From an uncultured Bacteroidales bacterium (GTDB lineage Bacteria; Bacteroidota; Bacteroidia; Bacteroidales; Muribaculaceae): a DNA stretch of 64,000 nucleotides. Every line of letters begins with the position of its first letter. Within the stretch, counting starts at the first letter, position 1. The stretch is from NCBI GenBank assembly GCA_902768435.1, contig CACXLJ010000010.1:1-64000 (forward strand). The letters run 5' to 3'. The translations under genes were made by a program, and so were the position numbers. The notes beneath the pieces are model-generated. The model was not told the origin of the DNA. It saw only the letters and a list, made by a program, of their open reading frames with translations, and ran no database searches. Positions 1-8,369 of the stretch are shown piece after piece.

Positions 1-80
1 TTTATACTATTTTTATGTATTTGTTCTTTCTTGGCGCTATACCCTTTGTTATCAAGCAAATCATAAAACTCTGTTCATGA
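1..80 (+). CDS. C-terminal end of a small membrane protein (partial)
   Basis: Reading frame 3 is open from the window edge to a TGA at 78-80 and encodes about 25 residues, mostly hydrophobic, ending FMYL-FFLGAIPF-VIKQIIKLCS. The end of the protein at 271-672 has the same FMYL start, an I-P pair at the same place and a similar length to the stop. I infer that this is the tail of a tandem paralogue whose body lies outside the window. Function unknown; see the immunity-gene proposal for 271-672. Confidence 0.45.
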   Translation, partial: YTIFMYLFFLGAIPFVIKQIIKLCS

Positions 81-100
81 ACAATAAAAACTATTGAGCA

Positions 101-262
101 ATGAGCCCAAGGCTTTTAAACAGATTGACAAGCAACGGCGTATTGTTAACAATCGCAGCAACTGCAAGGATTCCATTGGCAGGCCCCTATATCTCTTTGG
201 GCCTCGGCATTGCCAATGCGATTTGGGGCGATGAACTGATTTATGATAACATTGATTACTAA
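101..262 (+). CDS. small hydrophobic protein or orphan toxin tail
   Basis: An ATG frame of 53 residues lies between two related membrane-protein genes and ends 8 nt before the next start. The middle is apolar and rich in Gly/Ala (LLTIAATARIPLAGPYISLG), and the end is acidic and aromatic. An in-frame TGA at 95-97 just before the ATG means it could be a free small gene or the severed C-terminal tip of a larger toxin. An RHS-type fragment at 687-824 favours the second reading. No family recognised. Confidence 0.4.
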   Translation: MSPRLLNRLTSNGVLLTIAATARIPLAGPYISLGLGIANAIWGDELIYDNIDY

Positions 263-270
263 ATACAGTT

Positions 271-672
271 ATGAAAATAATAGACTTTTTCTTCTACTTA
301 TGCTCTAAGTATATGAGGATGGGTGTTAGTGATAGTGAACCATCCTTACTAACTGGTGCTGCAGGGGTTGGTTTTTCTTTAGGTGCAATACTATTTGTAC
401 TGATTTATCATGTGCCTTATGTAGCACTTGAAAGGTCAACCAAAGGACCTAATAAGATTATTTTCTTCGTTGTTTTGCTTTTCTCATGCATAATATCTTT
501 CTTTTATTATCGTCATAATGGTCGTTGGAAAAAGATTGCTGAGCACTATGAACAAAAACAAATGAGATATAAGACTTTTATTTATGTTCTATGTTTCTTT
601 TTCATGTATCTTATTGCAATAGCAGGGATTCCTTATGGTTTGCATAAATTCTTAGATTTAATCACTAAATAA
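271..672 (+). CDS. small integral membrane protein, candidate immunity protein
   Basis: 133 residues with three or four hydrophobic segments (about residues 35-52, 64-80, 103-122) separated by short basic stretches, so an inner-membrane protein. The gene is clearly more AT-rich than the genes from 900 onward, which suggests transfer. It follows the 53-residue hydrophobic frame directly, and its C-terminus resembles the partial gene at 1-80. Small multi-pass proteins next to orphan toxin tips are often immunity proteins against membrane-targeting toxins; that role is inference from context only. Confidence 0.6.
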   Translation: MKIIDFFFYLCSKYMRMGVSDSEPSLLTGAAGVGFSLGAILFVLIYHVPYVALERSTKGPNKIIFFVVLLFSCIISFFYYRHNGRWKKIAEHYEQKQMRYKTFIYVLCFFFMYLIAIAGIPYGLHKFLDLITK

Positions 673-686
673 CGATTTGTTTAACG

Positions 687-824
687 ATGATACGAAGTCG
701 TTCAACCATATCGGTTTATATCCTCATTGTTGTTGATTATGTGCGCGACAACATGGGGAGCATCACGGCCGTGACCGACTCGGCGGGCCATGTGTTCAAC
801 TTTTTTATCTCGACTGGTCTATAA
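687..824 (+). pseudogene. RHS/YD-repeat protein fragment
   Basis: A 45-codon frame contains DYVRDNMGSITAVTDSAGHV, which matches the conserved RHS-repeat core (Y-x-x-D-x-x-GS-x-x-x-V-x-D-x-x-G-x-V). Full RHS proteins are far longer, and here only one repeat is left before a stop at 822-824. It is best read as a decayed piece of a polymorphic toxin gene. The small genes to its left would then be leftover toxin tips and immunity genes. Confidence 0.6.
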
Positions 825-839
825 ATCGGGAATTATTTC

Positions 840-847
840 TAAATTTG
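840..847 (+). promoter_or_regulatory. -7 box for 903-1586
   Basis: TAAATTTG, followed by C, fits the Bacteroidota -7 consensus TAnnTTTG. It lies 55 nt before the start codon of the lipoprotein gene. No clear -33 TTTG is visible at the usual distance. Confidence 0.5.
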
Positions 848-902
848 CAAAGTTAACTGACCCGTTTTAGCAGGTTTTTTATCAATTTTTTAGCTTATCA
901 TC

Positions 903-1586
903 ATGAAAAAACTGTTCTTCATATTCTGTGCTGCCCTACTGCTTGCCTCCTGTGGCAAGGGCGACGAAAAAGACGCTATTGAAGGCGAGGCCAACAATCC
1001 CGTCACCTTCTTCGAGTGCACATTTGGCGACAATGTCGATGATGTGATTGAAACCCTCAAAGGCTCAAACAAGACCTATAAAGTGGGTGTGGACGATGTG
1101 GACAATCCCACGGTTGTCACCCTCACTCCACGCAAGAAGGACCTGAGCATCAAGTACAAGAACACCAACTATGAAGAGGCCCAGTTGGGTTTTGCCCGCG
1201 ACGAGTTCAGCCGCATTGCCCTGCGACGTGTGTTCACCGACAAGGCATCGTTCAAAAAGTTTGTGAACCGCCACGACAACAACCCCGATGCCATCTCGCT
1301 CAACGAGACCGACTCCACCCGCACCTTTGTGATCAAGGGCGAGGAATCGCGCTGCTCGGTGTTCGTTGACCTGCCCCTGCAGCAAGCCGTGATTTCCTAT
1401 ACCGACAATGCCGTGCTGCAACGCGCCAACCAGAGCGGCGTGAAGACCGCCTGGCAAGATTTCATCGACTTCATGTCGTCGCCGTTCGACAACCTGTGGT
1501 CGCTCCTGGTGTGGTGCGTCATCCTGGGCATCGTCTATTGGCTCTTCAAGAAATATGGCAAGGACCTGCTGAAAGACCTCTGGTAA
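903..1586 (+). CDS. membrane-anchored lipoprotein of unknown function
   Basis: 227 residues. The N-terminus is a lipoprotein signal (MKKLFFIFCAALLLASC), so Cys17 should be lipidated. The body has no motif I recognise. The last 35 residues form a second anchor: a hydrophobic helix (LLVWCVILGIVYWLF) and a basic amphipathic tail (KKYGKDLLKDLW). A lipid anchor at one end and a transmembrane helix at the other is unusual and may span or bridge a membrane. It is a single gene with its own promoter and a shared terminator downstream. Function not assigned. Confidence 0.8.
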   Translation: MKKLFFIFCAALLLASCGKGDEKDAIEGEANNPVTFFECTFGDNVDDVIETLKGSNKTYKVGVDDVDNPTVVTLTPRKKDLSIKYKNTNYEEAQLGFARDEFSRIALRRVFTDKASFKKFVNRHDNNPDAISLNETDSTRTFVIKGEESRCSVFVDLPLQQAVISYTDNAVLQRANQSGVKTAWQDFIDFMSSPFDNLWSLLVWCVILGIVYWLFKKYGKDLLKDLW

Positions 1587-1609
1587 ACTCTTGCAACCTT
1601 ACCGCACAC

Positions 1610-1648
1610 AAAAAGGGGACTGGCACTTGCGATGCCAGCCCCTCTTTT
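1610..1648. terminator. bidirectional terminator
   Basis: An A-run, a GC-rich stem (ggggactggca paired with tgccagcccct, one bulge) and a T-run lie between two convergent genes, so the hairpin can end transcripts from both sides. Confidence 0.8.
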
Positions 1649-1708
1649 TGATATTTTATGGCATTTCCTGCATCTATAGCGTCTGCCATTGCACCACTAT
1701 AGGTTGTC

Positions 1709-3868
1709 TCAGCGGTTGCGGCCCTGCAAGTTGCTGAACACGATGAGGGCGTCGCAGTTGCTCACAAACTTGGACACCTTGTTGCGGTTAGCGTAGTAGA
1801 ATTCCCAAAGTTCGTTCATGGCGTTGAATGCCTTGGAACCGCGGTTCAGGTGCGGAATGGCGTTATAGTCCGCATCGTAGGTGTAGGTGAAGATTTCATC
1901 GCCATGGGGCAAGAAGGCGAGCGCGTAGAGAGCCTTTTCCTTGAGACGGAAGTCGCTGGTGTGCTGTTTGCAGTTGTTGAGCAGCGTGATCGATTGGCCA
2001 ATCAGGTCGGCCTCGTTCTTGTAGTCGATAGAGTCGTAGGCGCTCTGTGCATAGCGGGTCAGGTACCAGCAGTCGCCCTTGTACGAAGCCTGATACAGGA
2101 TGCTTGCCAGATTGTACTCAATCTTTGCTTTCTCCTCGTTATTTCTGGCATTAGCCAACTGGCGCTTAAGGTCAATCACATCCTGGCAGAATTCCAGGCG
2201 CTGGTTGGTCTTCACCTCCTTGGGTCCGTAGTCTTCACCACTCCAGTAAGTCGACTCGTAGTCCACAATCTGGCGGCCCATCCAGCGTTCCTTGTGGTAG
2301 TCGCGGCGTGCCATGTAGCGGCTCAGGCCCAGAGTGGAGATGTAGCTGGCGGGCACCTGCTGGAGATAGGGCAAAGCAGCGTCGAAGTTGCCTTCGCGCA
2401 GGTACTTGGTGCCAATGAGGTCATTGAGCACATTGTTGTTCACCTTCTTGTCGACAAAGGTCATGAGCCAGCGCTCGAAGTCGTTGCCGGGTGTTGAGTT
2501 CAGGTAGTTGCGGTAGTCGATGGTCTGCTGTGCGGTGAGGTCGTCAATCATGTACCACTCCTCACCAAAGAAGTTCAACGAGTTGTCCAAATAGTCGCGA
2601 TGCGGATAGAGCGAAAGCATTGCTTTGAGGTTCACCACCACTTCGGGACGGTTCCATGCCTCAAACTGCGGAATGAGGGCCGAGCGCGTTACGCGGTCGA
2701 TTACCTCGGCATAGTGCGAGTTGCTGCCATCTTCGCCCGGGGTCAGCTCTTCCTTGTCTTTCTCGCCCAACCATAGCAGTTCCTTCTTCAGGAAGTCGTA
2801 GTATTTCTTCTCGGGCTTGGCATCTTTGGTGGCCACCAGCAGATAGCAGGCGCGGGCATTGTCTTTCATGCGCTGGGTGCCCTTCATCTTCTGCGCTTCG
2901 GTGAGCTGCTTGAGGGCGGCACTCTGGTTGCCAATCATGTAGTTCAGGAAGCCCGAGGCAGCCTGCCACATGGCGGGACTCTTGGTCTTGCCTTGCTTCA
3001 CCACATCAGCTGCAAAGGCAATGAACTGCTTGATTTCGTTCTCATAAATCGAGGTTGCCTCGACATATTGCATCACTTCGGGGCTGCCGGCATCGGCAGT
3101 CTCCTGAGCATTGTTCACGAAGTCCTGCACCAGGAATACGAGTGTGGGCGAGTTAGGATTGGCGGCATACTCCTCCTTGATGCCCTTGAGGTTGCGCTTG
3201 TCGCGCACGCACCACTTGATACTGGTCATGTCGCCTTGCTCGGCATAGATTTCGCATGCCTCCTGACGCTTGCCGCTCTTGAGCAGTCCCCAGGCATAGA
3301 TGTTCTTCATCTTGTCCTTATATACGCTCTCGGGCAGCGACTTGCCCATGGTTTCCCAGGTCTGCATCACTGAGGTGGGCTTGTTCATCATCATGTAGGT
3401 GCGCATCACCAGCAAACCATATTGCGCACGATAGCGCGCTCCTTCATAGCTGCGGGCGCGGTTGTTGATATATTGCATGTCGCGCAGTGCAGCAGCTTTT
3501 TCTTCGGCCGTGGGGTAATTCCAGCGATTCTCGTCAAAGGCATCACAGGCCTGCATGTACTTGATGAGCAGCTGCAAGTAGTCGAGCGTTTCTTGGTCAT
3601 TCTTGGCAAGCGCCGTCTGCACAATGCAGTTGGTTGACTCCTTCATCTCGCGGGTGTCGACATGGAACAGTCCCATCATGTCCCACTTGTCGGCCTTGCC
3701 GTCGGTGTAGTTGGTCCAGTACTGCGTCATTCGCGTGGCAAAAATGTCGTCCATCTGATTGCGGTTATACACGCTGAACATGTAGTAGTTGGGCGTAGGC
3801 GACGGACCGCATGCCAGTGCGCTCAAACCAGAGAGCAGCACAATGCTAAGGATTAAAAACTTTTTCAT
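1709..3868 (-). CDS. large secreted helical-repeat lipoprotein, unknown function
   Basis: 719 residues. The start has a signal sequence ending LSALAC-GPSP, probably a lipobox with a weak -3 residue. The rest is mostly alpha-helical with repeated Ala/Leu/Tyr patterns typical of TPR-like solenoids (for example YAWGLLKSGKRQEACEIYAE and YLREGNFDAALPYLQQ), which suggests a periplasmic or surface scaffold. Its start overlaps the end of the upstream DUF3142-like gene by 23 nt, so the two are probably translated together and act together. No enzyme motif seen. Confidence 0.75.
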   Translation of the reverse strand: MKKFLILSIVLLSGLSALACGPSPTPNYYMFSVYNRNQMDDIFATRMTQYWTNYTDGKADKWDMMGLFHVDTREMKESTNCIVQTALAKNDQETLDYLQLLIKYMQACDAFDENRWNYPTAEEKAAALRDMQYINNRARSYEGARYRAQYGLLVMRTYMMMNKPTSVMQTWETMGKSLPESVYKDKMKNIYAWGLLKSGKRQEACEIYAEQGDMTSIKWCVRDKRNLKGIKEEYAANPNSPTLVFLVQDFVNNAQETADAGSPEVMQYVEATSIYENEIKQFIAFAADVVKQGKTKSPAMWQAASGFLNYMIGNQSAALKQLTEAQKMKGTQRMKDNARACYLLVATKDAKPEKKYYDFLKKELLWLGEKDKEELTPGEDGSNSHYAEVIDRVTRSALIPQFEAWNRPEVVVNLKAMLSLYPHRDYLDNSLNFFGEEWYMIDDLTAQQTIDYRNYLNSTPGNDFERWLMTFVDKKVNNNVLNDLIGTKYLREGNFDAALPYLQQVPASYISTLGLSRYMARRDYHKERWMGRQIVDYESTYWSGEDYGPKEVKTNQRLEFCQDVIDLKRQLANARNNEEKAKIEYNLASILYQASYKGDCWYLTRYAQSAYDSIDYKNEADLIGQSITLLNNCKQHTSDFRLKEKALYALAFLPHGDEIFTYTYDADYNAIPHLNRGSKAFNAMNELWEFYYANRNKVSKFVSNCDALIVFSNLQGRNR

Positions 3869-4889
3869 AATCGGTGTATTGATAGTTATTAATGTATTTG
3901 CTGTCTAAATCGTAGATAATCACTTGCTGGTTGATGTCGGGGCGCAGCGCGGAGAGTTTGTCGCGCACCTTGATGATGGTGGTGGCGGGCACCTGCTTGA
4001 GCACAACCTCGTCGCCTGCCACAATGTGGGCCGAGAGAGCATCGTCGCTGCCGCCCGAGGGCAGGTCACGCGACCCGATGACCAGGTATTTGCCGGGTGC
4101 AGTGCGGTAGAACAGCGTGCTGTCGGAGAGGTCCACATCGTAAAGCGTGCCCTTGAACTCCTTGCTGCGGTAGTGCAGAAACCAGTGAAACACCGGATAG
4201 GCGGCACACAAGGGCAGGTCATAGTCGGCAAGGTTTTTCACATAGGGTTCGGCGTCCTTGTAGTCGAGAATGGGGTTCTCGCAGTCGTAGTCGGCGGCAT
4301 CACCCGTGTTATACATCATGAGCACGCCATAGTCCACGGGTGGCGGAGGCATCGAGAGCTGATGCAGCCTGATGGTGGCCGACAGGCCCAGTCCGCGCTC
4401 CTTGAGCAGGGGCCGCATGCGCCGCAGCAGGTCGAAGTAAGGCATCATGGTGCGACCCGTCCAGTCGAAGTCGACCTGCACCTCCTTCACACCTTTCACG
4501 CCGTTGGTCTCGCTCATCTGCACGAGGCGGTTGACCAGCAATTTCGCCAGTTTTGTGGTATCGACATCCAGGCAGTTCTCCATGATGAACACGGTGGGCA
4601 CGATCTCCAGTCCTTCGGGCACAGGCTCACTGAAGTGCAGGGTGGCGTTGGGCATGAGTTTGCCGTCTTTCACCACCACATCGAAGTAACGCACATACAT
4701 CTTCTTCACCTCGTTCCGGGCCAGGAAATCGCGCTCGGCACTGTCGAGCTGCATCACGGTGCGCCAGTAGTAGACCGAGCGGGCCGGACGCGGCACCGGT
4801 TCGTGCGACTTGTGGCACGAGACAAACGCCACCACCGTCATGACGGCAACGAACATTTTTGTGGCCATATTCCGTGCTGAATGCAGCAT
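3846..4889 (-). CDS. DUF3142-like lipoprotein (glycosidase-like fold)
   Basis: I place the start at 4889 (347 residues) because a -7 box sits at 4912-4919; a frame open further upstream would run into menA's promoter. An alternative start is 4868. The N-terminus is a lipoprotein signal (MFVAVMTVVAFVSC). The core carries VQVDFDWTGRTM and LSATIRLHQL, resembling DUF3142, a TIM-barrel family thought to be related to glycoside hydrolases. The Asp pair in the first motif is a plausible active-site element. It is co-transcribed with the overlapping solenoid lipoprotein downstream. Substrate unknown. Confidence 0.65.
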   Translation of the reverse strand: MLHSARNMATKMFVAVMTVVAFVSCHKSHEPVPRPARSVYYWRTVMQLDSAERDFLARNEVKKMYVRYFDVVVKDGKLMPNATLHFSEPVPEGLEIVPTVFIMENCLDVDTTKLAKLLVNRLVQMSETNGVKGVKEVQVDFDWTGRTMMPYFDLLRRMRPLLKERGLGLSATIRLHQLSMPPPPVDYGVLMMYNTGDAADYDCENPILDYKDAEPYVKNLADYDLPLCAAYPVFHWFLHYRSKEFKGTLYDVDLSDSTLFYRTAPGKYLVIGSRDLPSGGSDDALSAHIVAGDEVVLKQVPATTIIKVRDKLSALRPDINQQVIIYDLDSKYINNYQYTDYEKVFNP

Positions 4890-4911
4890 GAATTCCTCGA
4901 TTGTATTATTG

Positions 4912-4919
4912 CAAAAATA
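4912..4919 (-). promoter_or_regulatory. -7 box for the 4889-1709 operon
   Basis: On the minus strand this reads TATTTTTG followed by C, a good TAnnTTTG match, 22 nt before the chosen start at 4889. It supports rejecting the longer open frame that begins at 5147. Confidence 0.6.
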
Positions 4920-4940
4920 GTTATTTTTTACAAAAATCAC

Positions 4941-4948
4941 TAACTTTG
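4941..4948 (+). promoter_or_regulatory. -7 box for menA
   Basis: TAACTTTG followed by C, 23 nt before the menA ATG. Together with the minus-strand box at 4912-4919 it makes a compact divergent promoter region. Confidence 0.6.
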
Positions 4949-4971
4949 CCCTACAAAAACATGAATTTGCA

Positions 4972-5874
4972 ATGAAAAAACTCAAAATATGGTTAGAGGC
5001 CATCCGGTTACGCACCTTGCCGGTGTCGCTGAGCGGTGTGCTCATCGCCTTGGGCTTTGCCAAGTGGAACCACTGCTTCAGGCTCGTTCCTGCCATCCTG
5101 TGCATCGTGTTTGCGCTGCTGGCGCAAATCGTGTCGAACTTTGCCAACGAATACTATGACTACAAACGCGGAGCCGACAAGAAAGGCCGCGTGGGTCCGC
5201 GTCGTGGTGTGACCGAGGGCGACATCAAGCCCCGCACGCTCAAGATTGCTACCTATGCTACGCTGGCAGTGGCATGCGGTGTGGGCCTTGCCATGCTGCC
5301 TTATGCTCCTGCGGGCAAGTGGTGGGTGCTGGTGCTGGTGGGCGTGGTAACGGCTGCCGGCGCGCTCGCCTACAGCACAGGCCCCTACCCGCTCAGCTAT
5401 CACACGCTGGGCGAACTGGCTGTGTTCTTCTTCTATGGCATCATTCCCGTGAATTTCACCTACTATGTGGTGGCGGGCGGTTTCGATCCGTTTGTGATGA
5501 TGGCATCGATTTGCATTGGCTTTATGGGCGTGAATGTGCTGCTGGTGAACAACTACCGCGACGAGGCCGACGACCGCGAGGCGGGCAAGCGCACCTCGGT
5601 GGTGGTGTTCGGCAAGCAGGCGGGACTGGTGGCTTATCTGTTTAACGGCTACATCGGTTTTGCCGTGATGGCGGCACTGTGGCTGCGCATGTTCTTCACC
5701 ATGCCGCTGTGGGCACTGTTTGCACCCGTTATCTACCTGATTCTGCACACCCTCACCTGGCTGCAGCTGCGCAAGCGCACAGGTGCTGCACTCAATCCAC
5801 TGTTGGGTGCCACAGCGCGCAACATGCTTATCTTTACCATTTTGTTGCTTATACCCCTCGTAATCTACAATTAA
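4972..5874 (+). CDS. menA: 1,4-dihydroxy-2-naphthoate prenyltransferase
   Basis: 300 residues, a normal length for MenA, with about eight membrane helices. Two Asp-rich motifs of the UbiA family are present: NEYYDYKRGAD (about residues 60-70), which binds prenyl diphosphate through Mg2+, and NYRDEADDREAGKRT (about 193-207). The enzyme joins a polyprenyl chain to DHNA in menaquinone synthesis at the inner membrane. It is transcribed alone from a promoter 23 nt upstream; the stop overlaps the convergent SGNH gene by 4 nt, with no terminator between. No other men genes are in the window. Confidence 0.93.
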   Translation: MKKLKIWLEAIRLRTLPVSLSGVLIALGFAKWNHCFRLVPAILCIVFALLAQIVSNFANEYYDYKRGADKKGRVGPRRGVTEGDIKPRTLKIATYATLAVACGVGLAMLPYAPAGKWWVLVLVGVVTAAGALAYSTGPYPLSYHTLGELAVFFFYGIIPVNFTYYVVAGGFDPFVMMASICIGFMGVNVLLVNNYRDEADDREAGKRTSVVVFGKQAGLVAYLFNGYIGFAVMAALWLRMFFTMPLWALFAPVIYLILHTLTWLQLRKRTGAALNPLLGATARNMLIFTILLLIPLVIYN

Positions 5875-6899
5875 CCCTGCGGTTTCTCGGAGGTCTCGGA
5901 GGGTTCTGAGTAGATGAGGTTGAGGATTTCGGTGGCGACATGGGGCCGGTAGTGCACCGCATCGTAGTAGTTGTGGTAGTCGCTGTTCCACTTGTTAGGC
6001 CCGCTGAAGTCGTACACATTCTCCTTGCCAAAGAGGTCTTGCAGACACTGCAGGTCGGCCGGGTTGATGCGAATCTGGTCGAAGAAGGGGGCTATAACCA
6101 CCTTCACCCGCGTGTGCTGGCGCTTGAAGATGCCCGCCATCTCGGCAAACATCTGGCGCCTCTCCTCATTGATTTGTGCTACATCGGTCGAATCGGGGTG
6201 CTGGTCATTAAAAATCCTTGCACAGAATTTTGGTTTGTAGTACTCTCCCTGCGCTATCAACCGATCGCGATAAACATACTCAATCTCATTGGTCCTGGTA
6301 TCATACTCTATATCATCGCGTGAACTGAGGATTTGTGCCATATAAGGCTTGAACTTGCCGTTGAAGCGGTAGTCGAAATATGCCCAGACAAACTTGAGGT
6401 TGAGGAACGAAAGGAAATTGGTCCAGTGAAAATTAACCCAGTTCTCGTTGTTCACAAGTGCCGGAGGATTCATGAACAAGTGGCTATAGGCCTTGCCTTT
6501 GCCAATCACTTTGTGGTCGAGTACCACGAGCGCATTTTTGATGCGGGCATGATGCTCAACAGCATGGCGCACCTTGAGATACATGCCCTCGACCGTGCCT
6601 CTCATGGCGTCGAAGTGGAAGCAGCGGGTGTCGGTGCCAATGTGCTGCTGCCAGTCCTTGACATGAAACGCGAGGCTGGTGCTGTTGCCGAAGATGAAGG
6701 AATCGTAATGGCAGGTGTCGTTCTGGTTGTCAAAGACCTGGGTCGACACATAGCCGCGGTTGATCACCACCTCACGCAAGTTAGCATAATAGTTGTCGTA
6801 GTGCCAGATGACCTTGAAGGGGTCAAAGACGACATAAGTGCCCACAATGAGCAACAATGGCGAGAGGAACAGGAGGAGTTTGAGCAGATATTGTTTCAT
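5871..6899 (-). CDS. SGNH-like partner of the MBOAT acyltransferase
   Basis: 342 residues with one N-terminal membrane helix (about 5-25) and a large outer domain. FIFGNSTS looks like a block-I serine motif of the SGNH hydrolase fold, and DAVHYRP near the end supplies the Asp-x-x-His pair. This pattern is known from AlgJ/AlgX and DltD-type proteins that work with MBOAT proteins to put acyl groups on exported polymers. It lies 9 nt after the MBOAT gene and is the last gene of the operon. The acceptor polymer cannot be told from sequence. Confidence 0.75.
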   Translation of the reverse strand: MKQYLLKLLLFLSPLLLIVGTYVVFDPFKVIWHYDNYYANLREVVINRGYVSTQVFDNQNDTCHYDSFIFGNSTSLAFHVKDWQQHIGTDTRCFHFDAMRGTVEGMYLKVRHAVEHHARIKNALVVLDHKVIGKGKAYSHLFMNPPALVNNENWVNFHWTNFLSFLNLKFVWAYFDYRFNGKFKPYMAQILSSRDDIEYDTRTNEIEYVYRDRLIAQGEYYKPKFCARIFNDQHPDSTDVAQINEERRQMFAEMAGIFKRQHTRVKVVIAPFFDQIRINPADLQCLQDLFGKENVYDFSGPNKWNSDYHNYYDAVHYRPHVATEILNLIYSEPSETSEKPQG

Positions 6900-6908
6900 A
6901 GCGGCGCG

Positions 6909-8357
6909 TCAGAATTGGAAGTAAATAAATGTTTGACTCACATCCTGAAGCAACGCCCAGCGATAAATGGCGTAGAGCAACAGATAATAGATGGCCCAGC
7001 GCACCAGGCGGTAGCGGCACAGGCCATGACCCGAGAACTGCAGGGCGTGCTGCTTGCTGCGCTGCACCCACTCGGCAAGGAAAACAGGCACTGCGAGCAA
7101 CAGCGCAAACTTGCCGCCCACAAAGCCGTCGAACCACCAGTGCGTAGCCAGGCCGCTCAGGAACTGCCAGGCCTCGGTCATGCTGGTGGCACGGAATATG
7201 ATCCAGCCCACCACTGCCAACACAAAGGTGAAGAGCATGAGCACCACATTCTTGAGGCTGGGCAGCCATCGGCGTGATTCCTCCACCCCAGGAGTCTTGG
7301 TGTTGATGCCCAGCACGATGTAGATGCAGATGATCACGGCATGGTAGAGGCCCCACACAACAAAAGTCCAGTTGGCCCCATGCCACAGGCCACTCACCAG
7401 GAACACAACGAGCACATTGCGCAGCACCTTGCTCCGGGCGCAACGGCTGCCGCCCAGCGGAATATAGATGTAGTCGCGGAACCACGACATGAGCGAGATG
7501 TGCCAGCGGCGCCAAAACTCGGGAATAGAGCGGGAAAAATAGGGATAATTGAAGTTGCGCGTGAGGTTGAAGCCAAAGAGGCGCGCGCAACCTATGGCGA
7601 TGTCGCTGTAGCCCGAGAAGTCGCAATAAATCTGCACGGTGAAGAGCACGCCCAGCAAGAGCAGGTTGATGCTCGATAGCGAGGCATAGTTGTCCCAGCT
7701 CATGTTCACGAAGTAGGCACAGGTGTCGGCCACCACCATCTTCTTGAAAAAGCCCCACAGCATCTGGCGGCTGCCGTCGATGGCGGCCGACTGGCTGAAG
7801 GTGCGTCCCGCCTGGAACTGCGGCAGCAGGCGCGTGGCGCGCTCAATGGGGCCTGCCACCAGTTGCGGGAAGAAACTGATGTAGGCAAAAAAGTCGACCA
7901 TGCTGCGGGTGGGCTTGATGGCATGGCGATACACATCGATGCTGTAGCTCAACGCTTGGAAGGTGTAGAACGAGATGCCCACCGGCAGAATCACATCGAG
8001 GGTGACCCAGTCGAGTTTGTATCCCATCGCCGAGAAGAGCGCATCGAGGTTTTCGACAAAGAAGTTGAAATACTTGAAGGTGGCGAGAATAAGCAAGTTG
8101 AACACGATGTTCACAGTGCTCACCAGGCGTTGCGAGGTGCGGTTGCCCTCAAACTGCGCTATGAGCAGTCCGCTCATATAACTGCTGAGCGAGGTGGCGA
8201 CGATGAGCAGCAAGAAGCGCCAGTCCCACCAGCCGTAGAACACATAACTTGCAGCAAGCAGCAACAGGTTCTGCATCTTGCGTGGCTTGAACACAAACCA
8301 GTAGAGCAAGAACACGAGCGGCAAGAACAATATGAATTCTACAGAATTAAACAGCAT
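6909..8357 (-). CDS. MBOAT-family O-acyltransferase (AlgI/DltB-like)
   Basis: 482 residues with many membrane helices. It has the family hallmarks FWRRWHISLMSWFRDYIYIP (about 280-300) and the invariant histidine in SGLWHGANWTF (about 319-329). Such proteins pass an acyl group, usually acetyl, across the inner membrane to a partner that modifies a cell-surface polymer. The next gene encodes a fitting SGNH-type partner. The gene lies 12 nt from DUF3667 upstream, so the set appears co-transcribed. Confidence 0.92.
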   Translation of the reverse strand: MLFNSVEFILFLPLVFLLYWFVFKPRKMQNLLLLAASYVFYGWWDWRFLLLIVATSLSSYMSGLLIAQFEGNRTSQRLVSTVNIVFNLLILATFKYFNFFVENLDALFSAMGYKLDWVTLDVILPVGISFYTFQALSYSIDVYRHAIKPTRSMVDFFAYISFFPQLVAGPIERATRLLPQFQAGRTFSQSAAIDGSRQMLWGFFKKMVVADTCAYFVNMSWDNYASLSSINLLLLGVLFTVQIYCDFSGYSDIAIGCARLFGFNLTRNFNYPYFSRSIPEFWRRWHISLMSWFRDYIYIPLGGSRCARSKVLRNVLVVFLVSGLWHGANWTFVVWGLYHAVIICIYIVLGINTKTPGVEESRRWLPSLKNVVLMLFTFVLAVVGWIIFRATSMTEAWQFLSGLATHWWFDGFVGGKFALLLAVPVFLAEWVQRSKQHALQFSGHGLCRYRLVRWAIYYLLLYAIYRWALLQDVSQTFIYFQF

Positions 8358-8369
8358 AGCACATTCTGG

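Noticed and set aside
890..1457. Open minus-strand frames opposite the lipoprotein gene
   Set aside because: They mirror the plus-strand codon pattern, have no promoter and resemble no protein.
3924..4880. 318-codon plus-strand frame opposite the DUF3142-like gene
   Set aside because: High in His, Val and Gly as expected of the complement of a GC-rich gene; no signal, motif or promoter.
4890..5147. N-terminal extension of the DUF3142-like gene to 5147
   Set aside because: It would run through both divergent promoters and into menA, and would bury the lipoprotein signal inside the protein.
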